Shown here: one piece after another, positions 43,406-52,408 of the stretch | How the letters are laid out: each line of letters starts with the position of its first letter | How positions within the stretch are numbered: the stretch's first letter is position 1 | Assembly (NCBI RefSeq): GCF_009646115.1 | Contig: NZ_CP045720.1 | Location: forward strand, 2,046,001-2,110,000 | DNA: 64,000 nucleotides | Source of the DNA: Pantoea eucalypti | GTDB lineage: Bacteria; Pseudomonadota; Gammaproteobacteria; Enterobacterales; Enterobacteriaceae | Reading direction: 5' to 3' | Translations under genes and position numbers: made by a program | Notes under the pieces: model-generated | Told to the model about the DNA's origin: nothing | Databases searched by the model: none | Seen by the model: only the letters and a program-made list of their open reading frames with translations

Positions 43406-44186
43406 CCCCCGCGACGCGCGCCGGAAAACACGCCACCAGCCAGTCGATAAACACCCGCAGCCGTTGCGTTACGTGCCGGTTTTGCGGATAAACCAGATGA
43501 AACGGATAACCCGCAGGCCGCCAGTCGCGCAGTATCTCCACCATATCGCCCTGCCGCAGAATCGACGACAGTGAATAACTGAACGTCTGAATGATCCCCA
43601 GCCCGGCCAGACCCGCCGCCAGGTGTGCATTACTTTCATTAACGCCAATGCGATGCGCGCTGGTGATCTCTGTTTTCTCACCCTGACGTTCAAACTTTAG
43701 CGGAAACGGTTTGCCGGTTTGCGGCGAAAGATAACTCACCAGCCGGTGCCCGTTGCGCAATTCATCAGGGTAAGCAGGAATCCCAAATGCTTTGAGATAG
43801 GCGGGTGTCGCGCAGGTGATCAGCGTGGCGTGCCCTATCAGACGCGCCACCAGTGAGGAATCGGCCAAAGGACCGCCACGAATGACACAGTCAATGTTGT
43901 CGCTAATCAGATTAGCCGGGCGGTCCGAGACGCCAAGATCCAGCGTAATGTCCGGATAGCGGGCAAAGAAATCGGGCAGCAGCGGAATAAGAATATCCCG
44001 TGCGGTAGACCCGCCGATATCAACGCGTAACTGCCCGCGCGGTTTACTGCGCCGCGCATTAAAACAGGCATCAATATCCTCGAGATTGTGCAGGATACGC
44101 AGTGCTTTCTCATAGTATTCCTGCCCTTCTGCGGTGACGGTCACGCGCCGGGTGGTGCGTTGCAGTAGCCGCACGGAGAGATGTTG
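43392..44186 (-). pseudogene. LysR-family regulator, 5'-truncated
   Basis: The frame encodes a LysR protein from the end of its helix-turn-helix (QHLSVRLLQRTTRRVTVTAEG) through a complete effector-binding domain. The first 45 or so residues, including most of the DNA-binding domain and the start codon, are missing. Homology stops abruptly near 44186, where an SDR fragment on the other strand begins. A GTG at 44174 could initiate, but the product would lack DNA-binding ability. Relatives of this type (…LLQRTTRRVT…) commonly control a divergent reductase gene, which is what the fused fragment appears to be. Confidence 0.85.
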
Positions 44187-44452
44187 CCCGTTCGTGGGCG
44201 CTGGATCTGAAAGATCGCGGCATCCGGGTCAATGTCGTGAGTCCCGGCCCGGTTCGTACGCCTGGGTTGGGTGATCTGGTGAGTGAAGAGCAGCGTCAGG
44301 GTCTGTTTGATGCGCTGGCGGCACAGATACCGCTTGGCCGTCTGGGTGAACCACAGGAGATTGCCCGTACCGTTGCGTTTCTGGCGTCTGATGCCGCCAG
44401 CTTTATTAACGCGACAGAGCTGTTTGTCGATGGCGGCATGGCACAGGTCTGA
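44187..44452 (+). pseudogene. SDR oxidoreductase, C-terminal fragment
   Basis: The frame from 44189 reads RSWALDLKDRGIRVNVVSPGPV and runs to the normal SDR C-terminus (FINATELFVDGGM). Only the last 85–90 of about 245 residues remain; the nucleotide-binding motif and the catalytic Tyr-Lys pair are lost. The join to the lysR remnant at about 44184–44189 suggests one deletion that removed both promoters and both 5' ends of a divergent pair. Confidence 0.85.
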
Positions 44453-44696
44453 GGTTTAAGCCAGCCTGAACGCTGCCACAACAGTGATAACCCGAAATCC
44501 CGGTTCAGCCAGACCAGCACAGCCTGGCTGGCTGACCGCTAGCCAGTCACTCCCTGTTTCATAACCCGAAGGAAAAGCTGCGATCTCTCCGTCGTCCGGC
44601 ACGCAGTCATAAAATGTCACGTTGCAGTCATCCCGTCCGGTAAATCCCCGCTATAGTTATTGCCTGTCACGTCCGTCATAACACCATGGAGATAAC

Positions 44697-45797
44697 ATGA
44701 GCCAACTTTTTTCCACTGTCTCGCTAGGCGAACTTACGCTGGATAACCGCATTGTGATTGCCCCGATGTGCCAGTACTCCGCTGAAGCAGGCAATGCGAC
44801 CGCCTGGCATCGGATCCATCTTGGCCAGCTCTCCTTTTCCGGCGCCGGTCTGATGATTATTGAAGCCACTGCCGTTGAGGACATTGGCCGTATCTCTCCC
44901 GGCGATCTCGGTTTGTGGAATGATGATAATGAAGCCGCACTAAAAACAGTTCTGGATGATGTGCGCCGCTACTCCTCTATCCCGATTGGTATGCAGCTGG
45001 GCCATGCGGGACGTAAAGCGTCGTGCGCGGTTCCCTGGGAAGGCGGTAAGCAGATTGCACCCGATGCAGGCGGCTGGCAAACCGTAGCCCCGTCGGCACT
45101 GAGCTACAGCGCGGATGAAGTTAAACCGGTTGCCATGAGCATTGACGATCTGCAGCGGGTAAAAAAGGCTTTTGTTGAGAGTGCCCGCCGTGCAGTGCGC
45201 CTGGGTATTCAACTGATTGAAGTGCATGCCGCGCACGGCTATCTGCTGCATCAGTTTCTGTCACCGCTCTCGAATCAGCGCAGCGATGAATATGGCGGTT
45301 CGCTGGAAAATCGACTGCGCTTCCCGCTGGAAGTCTTCAAAGCCGTTCGTGAAGCCGTCCCGGCTGCCGTGCCGGTCGGCGTGCGCATTTCCGCGACTGA
45401 CTGGGTTGAAGGCGGCTGGGAAATCGAGCAGTCGATCGCCTTCTCCCGTGAGCTGGAAGCGCTGAACTGCGCCTATATTCACGTCTCAAGTGGCGGCCTG
45501 TCGGAAAAACAGAAAATCAGCGTCGGACCCAATTATCAGGTGCCGTTCGCCCGCGATATTCGTGAGCAGGTGTCGATTCCGGTCATTGCGGTTGGCTTAA
45601 TCACTGAGCCGCAGCAGGCAGAAGATCTGCTGCAACAGGGCGAAGCTGACCTGGTGGCGCTGGCGCGAGGAATTCTCTATGACCCACGCTGGCCGTGGCA
45701 CGCAGCGGCCGCGCTGGATGGCAAAGTCCAGGTTCCGCCGCAGTATCTGCGTTCTGAACCGCACGATGTAAAAGGCATCCTGACGCAGGATCAGTAA
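44697..45797 (+). CDS. Old-yellow-enzyme family reductase (XenA/YqjM-like)
   Basis: FMN-dependent, NAD(P)H-using ene-reductase with a TIM barrel, 366 residues. Visible features are the FMN/substrate loop IAPMCQYSAEAG with the YqjM-class Cys, QLGHAGRKAS, the catalytic HAAHGYLLHQFLSP (paired His) and SGGLSEKQ. Known relatives reduce alpha,beta-unsaturated carbonyls and xenobiotics. The start follows ATGGAGATAAC. It is monocistronic and ends at a hairpin shared with nudK. Confidence 0.88.
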   Translation: MSQLFSTVSLGELTLDNRIVIAPMCQYSAEAGNATAWHRIHLGQLSFSGAGLMIIEATAVEDIGRISPGDLGLWNDDNEAALKTVLDDVRRYSSIPIGMQLGHAGRKASCAVPWEGGKQIAPDAGGWQTVAPSALSYSADEVKPVAMSIDDLQRVKKAFVESARRAVRLGIQLIEVHAAHGYLLHQFLSPLSNQRSDEYGGSLENRLRFPLEVFKAVREAVPAAVPVGVRISATDWVEGGWEIEQSIAFSRELEALNCAYIHVSSGGLSEKQKISVGPNYQVPFARDIREQVSIPVIAVGLITEPQQAEDLLQQGEADLVALARGILYDPRWPWHAAAALDGKVQVPPQYLRSEPHDVKGILTQDQ

Positions 45798-45804
45798 TGC
45801 TAAA

Positions 45805-45834
45805 CGGGCAGACCGCATAAACGGCGGCTGCCCG
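45805..45834. terminator. Bidirectional hairpin OYE gene / nudK
   Basis: CGGGCAG (45805–45811) pairs with CTGCCCG (45828–45834), with an inner CCG/CGG pairing. It lies between convergent stop codons. Confidence 0.65.
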
Positions 45835-45839
45835 CTCTC

Positions 45840-46424
45840 TTATAAAATGCCTTTCAGCCGCAGATGCTGCAGTAGCATGATAGTTTTGGCATCCACAATC
45901 TCACCCTGATCAATCGCCTGCAGTGCCTGGTCGAAACCGAACTCCAGCACCTCGATATCCTCGCCCTCTTCCGCTATTCCGCCGCCTTCCCCGCTGCGCT
46001 GTTGATCGTCATACTCAGCAATAAAGAAGTAGAGTTTTTCCGTCACTGAACCGGGGCTCATAAAAGCCTCAAAAACCTTTTCTACGCGACTGACGCGAAA
46101 GCCCGTCTCCTCTTCCGCTTCGGCAACAATACGCGCTTCCGGCGAGGCGTTATCCAGCAGACCAGCGGCCGCTTCAATCAGAAAGCCATCATGCCCGTTC
46201 AGAAAAACCGGAAAGCGAAACTGCCGGGTCAACACGACTGTGCGTTTATCACGGTTATAGAGAAGGATCACCGCGCCGTTTCCCCGATCGTAGGCTTCAC
46301 GGCTCTGCTCCTGCCAGCGTCCATCGCTGCGCAGTAGCGAGAAGGTGTACTTCTTCAGGGTATACCAGTTATCTGACAGCAACTGCTCGTTGATGATGCG
46401 TACGCGGGGATGATTCTGCTGCAT
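45840..46424 (-). CDS. nudK: NudK-type Nudix hydrolase (GDP-mannose pyrophosphatase)
   Basis: Mg-dependent Nudix enzyme of 194 residues; E. coli NudK is 191 and hydrolyses GDP-mannose and related nucleotide sugars. The Nudix box runs AAGLLDNASPEARIVAEAEE followed by ETGF, with the metal-binding EAEEET glutamates. Other NudK segments such as YDRGNGAVILLYN and FFIAEYDDQQR are also close. The ATG at 46424 is taken; the longer frame to 46454 has no support. It is divergent from the deoR-type gene. Confidence 0.87.
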   Translation of the reverse strand: MQQNHPRVRIINEQLLSDNWYTLKKYTFSLLRSDGRWQEQSREAYDRGNGAVILLYNRDKRTVVLTRQFRFPVFLNGHDGFLIEAAAGLLDNASPEARIVAEAEEETGFRVSRVEKVFEAFMSPGSVTEKLYFFIAEYDDQQRSGEGGGIAEEGEDIEVLEFGFDQALQAIDQGEIVDAKTIMLLQHLRLKGIL

Positions 46425-46504
46425 GATACTCTCCGGGATAAGTGGACAGCCCACACGCTATCATGCACAATCGTGCAAACTCAAGAAAAAACACGCAGAG
46501 TGGA

Positions 46505-47257
46505 ATGATGCTATCCAGCCAACGAAAACAGACAATTCTCGCCCTGCTCGCCCAGGAAAAACAGGTACAGTCGCGCGACCTGAGCCAGCGATTTGGCCTC
46601 TCCGAAGACTCTATCCGGCGTGACCTGCGTGAACTGGCGGCGGAAGGATTACTGCAACGGGTGCATGGCGGTGCGTTACCGGTATCCGCTGCACTGGGCA
46701 CCTTTGAAACACGAAAAAGCGTGCAGACGGCGTCTAAACAGATTATCGCCAGAAAAGCGGCCTCACTGATCCAGCCGGGCCAGATTGTGCTGATTGATGG
46801 CGGGACCACCAGCGCAGAACTGGTACGACAGTTACCGACAACGCTGAGCTTTACCGCCGTGACACACAGTCCCAGCGTGGCGCTGGCGTTAGCCGATCAC
46901 CCACGCGTGGAGGTCATACTGATTGGCGGGCAACTTTATAAGCATTCGGTGGTGGCGGTAGGCGCAGCTATGCTGGAGTCGATAAACCGTATTAACGCCG
47001 ATCTCTTTTTTATGGGTGTTACCGGTGTGCATCCGGCGGCGGGTCTGACAACCGGGAATTTTGAAGAAGCGACGGTGAAGCGGGCGCTGGCAGGACGCGC
47101 AGCAGAAACCGTGGTACTGGCGTCCGCCGAAAAGCTCAATTCAGCGTCGGCATTTGCCATTGGCGATCTGTCACTGGCGAGTACGCTGGTAGTGGAAACA
47201 GAGCCGGACGAGGCGCTGAAAAAGGCGCTCGGCCAGCATGGTGTGACGATCATCTGA
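46505..47257 (+). CDS. DeoR-family transcriptional regulator
   Basis: Repressor of 250 residues with an N-terminal winged helix-turn-helix (RDLSQRFGLSEDSIRRDLREL) and a DeoRC sugar-phosphate sensor domain (LIDGGTTSAELVRQLP, later GVTGVHPAAGLTTGNFEEA). The ATG at 46505 follows GAGTGG with weak spacing; the alternative is 46508. Effector and targets are unknown. Its 3' end overlaps the convergent racemase-like gene by 8 bp. Confidence 0.87.
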   Translation: MMLSSQRKQTILALLAQEKQVQSRDLSQRFGLSEDSIRRDLRELAAEGLLQRVHGGALPVSAALGTFETRKSVQTASKQIIARKAASLIQPGQIVLIDGGTTSAELVRQLPTTLSFTAVTHSPSVALALADHPRVEVILIGGQLYKHSVVAVGAAMLESINRINADLFFMGVTGVHPAAGLTTGNFEEATVKRALAGRAAETVVLASAEKLNSASAFAIGDLSLASTLVVETEPDEALKKALGQHGVTII

Positions 47258-47870
47258 GATCGCAGCAAGCCTGCAGCGCAAGATACGGGCCGGTCAGCGG
47301 TCTCTGCGCAGGGGGAAACTGCTGTGCGACAGGCGTCATTGAACTTTGTGCCAGGGCAACGGCAACCGCGCCCTGCTGATAAGCCTGCTCTGCTGCTGCC
47401 GCAATCAGGGCAAAGTAGCGTGCTGTGTCTCCCGCTTTAAACGCTGCCCACGCATCTTCCACCAGCATGACCTCGATCTGACTGTCTGGATGACAGAAGA
47501 GTGTCCGTGTCGCAGCCAGCGTCGATTCTGCGGCACACAGCGCCACCGTCGGCCCCGTAAGACGCCGCAGTGTCTCCGCTAACATCCGGTCAGTGCGCAT
47601 TACCCCAGCATGCGTACTGAAATCATCAGCAACCGGCCCCAGCGTCGAACAGGTGATCAGAACCGCATCAAACTGCGGCAGCAGTGTTTCAATCAGCTGT
47701 GCAATACGTCGGCGTAATTCCACTGTCATCCCGCCGCTGCGCTCCGCCTCAGTCAGCAGCGCAGGCATCACCAGATGATTCAGGGGCAGAATATCAAGAG
47801 CCAGTGCGCGGGCGGCATCATCAAAAATCGCGATATTACTGGCGGCGGTATGGAAGCAAAGAATGTTCAG
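47250..47870 (-). CDS. Asp/Glu-racemase-like protein, apparent CTG start
   Basis: The frame encodes about 206 residues of an aspartate/glutamate (hydantoin) racemase fold: LNILCFHTAASNIAIFDDAA at the N-terminus, a first active-site Cys in LITCSTLGP and the C-terminal segment VALAQSSMTP, where the second Cys of some racemases is absent. No ATG, GTG or TTG lies upstream of the conserved start before the in-frame stop, which is the VOC gene's own TAA. The CTG at 47870 follows CCGGAGCTCACC and is the best start. A GTG at 47771 would delete the first 33 residues. It may be translated by coupling to the VOC gene, or be decaying. Confidence 0.65.
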   Translation of the reverse strand: MNILCFHTAASNIAIFDDAARALALDILPLNHLVMPALLTEAERSGGMTVELRRRIAQLIETLLPQFDAVLITCSTLGPVADDFSTHAGVMRTDRMLAETLRRLTGPTVALCAAESTLAATRTLFCHPDSQIEVMLVEDAWAAFKAGDTARYFALIAAAAEQAYQQGAVAVALAQSSMTPVAQQFPPAQRPLTGPYLALQACCDLR

Positions 47871-47894
47871 GGTGAGCTCCGGTTCTTCATAAAG

Positions 47895-48293
47895 TTAGCG
47901 TGCGGGCGACCATGCGGCCTGCTGGATAACGACACGATAACCATCCCCATCCATAAATGTCACGCCCCGTTGATCCCAGTAGGGATTAAATGATGGCACC
48001 CGCCGGAAGCCTGCCTCATCCATGCTGTTACAGCGAGCCAGCCAGTCAGGCTGTTGTGGGATGTAGAGCACCAGCAGATCGTCATCCGTTGGCGATGGCC
48101 GGACGGGATGCGTGTGACAGAGCGTGAATTCGAGATGCCAGGCCAGCCCGTCAGCGCCCAGCATCACACCACTGAACCCCTGATGGTCAGTAAACTCACC
48201 GATTTTTTGCAACCCCAGCCCAAGGCAATAGATTTGGCAGCTTTGCGTCAGGTCAGTCACTGGACGGGCAATACGCAGATGCGGGATAGTCAT
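47895..48293 (-). CDS. VOC (glyoxalase/bleomycin-resistance fold) protein
   Basis: Vicinal-oxygen-chelate protein of 132 residues with the duplicated beta-alpha-beta-beta-beta fold. Segments LRIARPVTDLTQSCQIYCLGLG and GVTFMDGDGYRVVIQQA at the two ends are family-like, and His and Glu residues are available for metal binding. The start follows AACAAGGAGAGAAGC. It is upstream of, and in the same frame as, the racemase-like gene, probably as one transcript. Function is unknown. Confidence 0.78.
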   Translation of the reverse strand: MTIPHLRIARPVTDLTQSCQIYCLGLGLQKIGEFTDHQGFSGVMLGADGLAWHLEFTLCHTHPVRPSPTDDDLLVLYIPQQPDWLARCNSMDEAGFRRVPSFNPYWDQRGVTFMDGDGYRVVIQQAAWSPAR

Positions 48294-48612
48294 GCTTCTC
48301 TCCTTGTTGAGTTCACTGATATTTATCACAATCCTCTGAGCTTCCCGTGACGCTGGATGCGTAACCACTTCCCCGGCACTTCCATCAAACCACCGTTTTT
48401 TGCAAAAAGATGTGAATACCCTTCCGCGCAGTCCTGACCCTGAAATCGCTCTGCAGTCGGCGTGCCGCTGCGGTCGGCACCCTGTTCCGGTTATCCGGAA
48501 AATCACCTTACCGCTCACAGCGCTAAACGCATTCCCGCTGCGGTCATCTACACTTTCCCGGTATTCATACGGCAATGTCCTGTGCATTGCCTGGCTATAA
48601 AAGGAAGACAAT
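48294..48612. other. Divergent region VOC gene / curA
   Basis: No gene is supported. An open minus-strand frame extends the VOC frame upstream but lacks a ribosome site and family similarity. The curA ribosome site AAAGGAAG lies at the right end. Confidence 0.5.
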
Positions 48613-49644
48613 ATGACTGAACACGCTACCCAGAACCACGCCTGGTTACTGGCATCACGCCCTCACGGTGAGCCGACCAAAGAGAATTTCCGCCATGTGG
48701 CTCAGCCCGTTCCGGAAATCAAAGAGGGTGAAGTGCTGCTGAAAACCATCTACCTCTCGCTTGACCCCTACATGCGTGGCCGGATGGATGAGGGTAAATC
48801 CTACGCTGCGCCCGCAGAGCTGGATGAGCCAATGGTGGGCGGCACCGTCTGTCAGGTTGCAGAATCGAAAAACAGCAACTTTAAAACCGGTGACTGGGTG
48901 CTGGCGCAGAGCGGCTGGCAGGAATATGCCGTTTCCGATGGCAAAGAGATTGCGAAGCTGGACAACGATATGCCACATCCTTCATGGGCGCTGGGCATTC
49001 TCGGTATGCCTGGCTTTACCGCCTATATGGGTCTGATGGATATCGGTCAGCCGAAAGCGGGCGAAACCCTGGTGGTTGCCGCCGCAACCGGTCCAGTGGG
49101 CGCAACGGTCGGTCAGTTGGGCAAACAGAAAGGGTGCCGCGTAGTCGGTGTCGCCGGTGGCGAAGAAAAATGCCGTTATGCGGTCGATACGCTGGGTTTT
49201 GATGCCTGCCTCGATCACCACAGCGCAGACTTTGAAGAGCAACTGAAAAACGCCTGCCCGGATGGCATCGATATTTACTTCGAAAACGTCGGTGGCAAAG
49301 TGTTTGATGCCGTATTCCCGCTGCTGAACACCGCGGCACGCGTGCCGGTCTGTGGTCTGGTCTCCGCGTACAGCCAGCGTGAGCTGCCGGACGGTCCGGA
49401 CAGAACCTCGCTGATCATGGCAGGTATCCTTAAGCGTCGTATCCGTATGCAGGGCTTTATCATCTTCCAGGATTACGGTGACCGTTATCCTGAGTTCCTC
49501 AAAGCAATGAGCCCGCTGGTGGAGAGCAAAAAAATCCACTATCGCGAGCATATGATTGAGGGATTAGAGAATGCACCACAGGCGTTTATCGACATGCTGA
49601 ATGGCAAAAACTTCGGTAAAACCGTGGTGAAGGTCAGCGAGTAA
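48613..49644 (+). CDS. curA: CurA-type NADPH-dependent reductase (YncB)
   Basis: Medium-chain dehydrogenase/reductase without zinc, 343 residues, of the leukotriene-B4/curcumin reductase group. The N-terminal SLDPYMRGRM, the NADPH-binding AAATGPVGATVGQLGK (AxxGxxG type) and IYFENVGGKVFDA are typical of E. coli CurA, which reduces curcumin and other enones. It is cytoplasmic and monocistronic, ending at a strong hairpin. Confidence 0.9.
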   Translation: MTEHATQNHAWLLASRPHGEPTKENFRHVAQPVPEIKEGEVLLKTIYLSLDPYMRGRMDEGKSYAAPAELDEPMVGGTVCQVAESKNSNFKTGDWVLAQSGWQEYAVSDGKEIAKLDNDMPHPSWALGILGMPGFTAYMGLMDIGQPKAGETLVVAAATGPVGATVGQLGKQKGCRVVGVAGGEEKCRYAVDTLGFDACLDHHSADFEEQLKNACPDGIDIYFENVGGKVFDAVFPLLNTAARVPVCGLVSAYSQRELPDGPDRTSLIMAGILKRRIRMQGFIIFQDYGDRYPEFLKAMSPLVESKKIHYREHMIEGLENAPQAFIDMLNGKNFGKTVVKVSE

Positions 49645-49652
49645 TCGCGTTA

Positions 49653-49679
49653 GCGTGCCACGTCACTGACGTGGCACGC
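49653..49679. terminator. Bidirectional terminator curA / kinase operon
   Basis: GCGTGCCACGT (49653–49663) pairs perfectly with ACGTGGCACGC (49669–49679) over a CACTG loop. It ends 6 bp before the stop codon of the kinase gene and serves convergent transcripts. Confidence 0.85.
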
Positions 49680-49684
49680 ATTTA

Positions 49685-50545
49685 TCAATGCGGCTGCCGG
49701 GAAACGTGTTCGGCAGCCGCACGATTAGCGTCACTGACTGCCTCTCCCAGCGTTGCGCCAAGACTCAGGCGCTGACACAACACCCCGACAAAGCAATCCC
49801 CGGCACCGTGTGTACTGACCAGCGTCACCTTTTGCGCCGCCAGCGTGTGCGTCTCTCCTGCCTCGCTGTAAGCCACTCCGTGTTCACCCGCGGTCACCAC
49901 CACGCGGGCAAAGCGTCCCGCCAGCGATGCCGCCGCCGCACGCGCTGAAGTCAGATCCTGCACGTTAATCCCGCACATATCGCGCGCTTCGATGGCGTTC
50001 ACCACCAGCAGATCGATACAGCCCTCAAACGCCGCCGACAATGTCCGGGCAGGTGCAGCATTCACACAGACCGTAATCCCCCGCTGCCGTGCCGCCTGTG
50101 CCGCGCAGAGATTTACCGCCTCCGGGACTTCGTTTTGCAGCACCAGCAGCGAAACATCCTGCCAGAAGCCTGGCTGTGCAAAGGTCTCAAGCGGGATTTG
50201 CTGATTGGCATTAGAAACCACTACCGCGCCGTAATCCCCTTCAGCATCGGTAATCGCCACGCTCATGCCGGAGGGAAGCGCATCGGTCACACTCACCTGC
50301 GTACAATCGACACCGGCCTGCTGCAGATGATCCAGCAGGAATTTCCCCTGCTGATCGCGCCCCACCGAACCGGCAAAACGCACTGCTGCGCCCGCACGGG
50401 CCGCCGCGACCGCCTGATTCCCGCCCTTGCCGCCGAACTTATAGTGACAGGCGCTGCCCATCACCGTTTCGCCTTTCTCCGGGCGATGGTGTGCGTCCAG
50501 CATAATGTCGTAATGAAGACTGCCGGTGACTGCAATTTTGCTCAT
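49685..50545 (-). CDS. PfkB-family sugar kinase (ribokinase-like)
   Basis: Carbohydrate kinase of 286 residues, last gene of the sugar operon. PfkB signatures are present: GSLHYDIM at the start, GGKGGNQA near residue 38, NAAPA in the middle and the catalytic anion hole GAGDCFVG near residue 244. It probably phosphorylates the ketose made by the operon's isomerase. The true substrate cannot be read from sequence; ribose is possible but no rbsD is present. The start lies 2 bp after the rpiR stop. Confidence 0.85.
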   Translation of the reverse strand: MSKIAVTGSLHYDIMLDAHHRPEKGETVMGSACHYKFGGKGGNQAVAAARAGAAVRFAGSVGRDQQGKFLLDHLQQAGVDCTQVSVTDALPSGMSVAITDAEGDYGAVVVSNANQQIPLETFAQPGFWQDVSLLVLQNEVPEAVNLCAAQAARQRGITVCVNAAPARTLSAAFEGCIDLLVVNAIEARDMCGINVQDLTSARAAAASLAGRFARVVVTAGEHGVAYSEAGETHTLAAQKVTLVSTHGAGDCFVGVLCQRLSLGATLGEAVSDANRAAAEHVSRQPH

Positions 50546-50547
50546 AG

Positions 50548-51405
50548 CTAGAATTCCCGCAGATCCTGAACCGCATGCTGGGTTTTCATCAGGTTCTTCT
50601 CCGCCCGCTTCAGATCTTTCTTGGCGATAGCGACAAACAGCGCATCCAGAATATTGAGCTGGGCGATGCGTGACGCGGCGTTTTCACCCAACAGATGCGA
50701 TCCCTGAGAGGTTGAATTGAGGACCACATGCGCACTCTGCGCGATCGGGGATTCGGCGTAGTTAGTAATGGCGATCACTTTCGCGCCATTCTTTCCCGCC
50801 AGTTTAACCGGATCGTTCACTGCACGTGTCGCACCCGAATGGCTGATGGCGATAACCACATCGTCATCAGATAACACGGCGGCTGACATCAGCATGATGT
50901 GGGCGTCGTCATAGGCGGTCGACTTGATGCCAATCTTCAGCATCTTGTGCGACAGGTCCCGCGCCACGGCGGCAGAGCCGCCGACAGCATAGAGATCGAT
51001 ATGACGCGCTTTAAAGATGATATCCGCCGCACGATTGAATTCAGAGACATCCAGAATCGATAATGTTTCTTCGATGGCCTGGATAGAGGTTCTGAAGACT
51101 TTGGCCAGCAACTGCTCCGACGAATCATCCGGCTCAATTTCCGCATGCAGTCCCGCCACTTCAGACTGGTTGTAATAGATCAGACCACTTCTGAAATGCC
51201 TGAAGCCGGTGAAGTTAAGTTTTTTTGTAATCTTAACGATCATCGCTTCAGAGACATTATTCTCCTGCGCAATCTCCTTTAAAGACGACTGCTCAGTCAT
51301 GTCGGTTCGGGCCATTATCGCCTCCGCCACACGGCGTTCTAACGGCGTCAGTTGGGGCAAACGCATACGAATCTGAGCGCCAATGGCTCGCGGATCTTGC
51401 TTCAT
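50548..51405 (-). CDS. RpiR-family regulator of the sugar operon
   Basis: Regulator of 285 residues with an N-terminal RpiR helix-turn-helix (LKEIAQENNVSEAMIVKITKKL) and a C-terminal SIS domain (DLYAVGGSAAVARDL, then VIAISHSGATRAV) that binds a sugar phosphate. Its gene lies inside the operon, overlapping the permease stop by one base, so it is probably autoregulated. The regulator of E. coli D-allose genes is of the same family. Candidate binding sites lie at 56032–56065. Confidence 0.87.
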   Translation of the reverse strand: MKQDPRAIGAQIRMRLPQLTPLERRVAEAIMARTDMTEQSSLKEIAQENNVSEAMIVKITKKLNFTGFRHFRSGLIYYNQSEVAGLHAEIEPDDSSEQLLAKVFRTSIQAIEETLSILDVSEFNRAADIIFKARHIDLYAVGGSAAVARDLSHKMLKIGIKSTAYDDAHIMLMSAAVLSDDDVVIAISHSGATRAVNDPVKLAGKNGAKVIAITNYAESPIAQSAHVVLNSTSQGSHLLGENAASRIAQLNILDALFVAIAKKDLKRAEKNLMKTQHAVQDLREF

Positions 51406-52376
51406 TACTTGCCTCGGGTCGCCCGGTCAATCAACATCGCTATGATAATAATAAGGCCGGTAGCGAGCAATTGGTAAAAGGCCTGAATGTTCAGTAAGGT
51501 CAGGCCATTACGTAACACCCCGAGGATCACCACGCCAATCAGCGTGCCGAAAATACTGCCCTTGCCGCCCATCAGTGATGCACCGCCAATGGCCGCCGCC
51601 GCGATAGCGTCCAGCTCCCACAGGTTGCCGATAGTCGGCTCGGCAGCGCCCAGACGACCAATCAGAATCAGCGAAGCGAGTGACGCCAGCAGACCGGAGA
51701 AGATGTAAACCGTCACCTTGGTGCGCTTCACCGGCACACCCGCGACCCGCGCCGCCTCTTCATTACCACCGATCGCCAGAATATATTCCCCCAGCGGGGT
51801 CTTATTCATCACCGTCCAGAGCAGCAGCGCAATCACCGCCACAATCACAATCGGCGTCGGAATACCCAGCACCGTGCTATTGATCAGGCTGCGGAACGCC
51901 AGCGGAATGCCAAAGATCGGATTGCCGCCGGTATAAATCAGCGCGATAGCCCGGAACAGCGACAGGCCGCCCAGCGTAACGATAAACGGCTGCAGCCCGG
52001 CATAGGCAATCAGCGAACCGCTGAACAGCCCGCACATCGCGCCGACGCCCAGCGTCGCGAGAATCGCCAGCGGCACCGGCACACCCAAGGTCATCAGCGT
52101 GGCACCCAGCACCGCTGAGAGCGCCGCGGTGGGGCCAACCGAAAGGTCAATCCCGCCGGATATAATCACCAGCGTCATGCCCAGAGCAATCAGGGCGTTG
52201 ATCGAAGACTGCTGCAATATATTCAGCAGATTTGGCAGCGTGAAAAAGACCGGCGACAGAAACGAAAATGTCACCACGATAATCAACAGGCCAATTAAAG
52301 TACCGGCATCACGCACGTTAAATTTAAGCCGCAGCGCGGGTCGGGTACCTGGCGCGGTGGAGGTCTGAGTCGTCAT
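51405..52376 (-). CDS. Sugar ABC permease (RbsC/AlsC type)
   Basis: Inner-membrane permease of 323 residues with about 8–10 helices of the BPD_transp_2 family. Family segments are GGIDLSVGPTAALSAVLGA near residue 72 and GGNEEAARVAGV near 203. It presumably works as a homodimer with the double-cassette ATPase. It is 32 bp downstream of the ATPase gene. Confidence 0.9.
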   Translation of the reverse strand: MTTQTSTAPGTRPALRLKFNVRDAGTLIGLLIIVVTFSFLSPVFFTLPNLLNILQQSSINALIALGMTLVIISGGIDLSVGPTAALSAVLGATLMTLGVPVPLAILATLGVGAMCGLFSGSLIAYAGLQPFIVTLGGLSLFRAIALIYTGGNPIFGIPLAFRSLINSTVLGIPTPIVIVAVIALLLWTVMNKTPLGEYILAIGGNEEAARVAGVPVKRTKVTVYIFSGLLASLASLILIGRLGAAEPTIGNLWELDAIAAAAIGGASLMGGKGSIFGTLIGVVILGVLRNGLTLLNIQAFYQLLATGLIIIIAMLIDRATRGK

Positions 52377-52408
52377 AATATTAACCTTAAATAGTGTCAG
52401 GTAAGCGG

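Noticed and set aside
44237..44452. Complete small SDR-like gene starting at the GTG at 44237
   Set aside because: It is the C-terminal end of an SDR; the frame and homology continue upstream to the fusion point, and there is no ribosome site.
48294..48611. Long N-terminal extension of the VOC protein
   Set aside because: The 132-residue version has a good AAGGAG-type ribosome site and the normal family start; the extension has neither.
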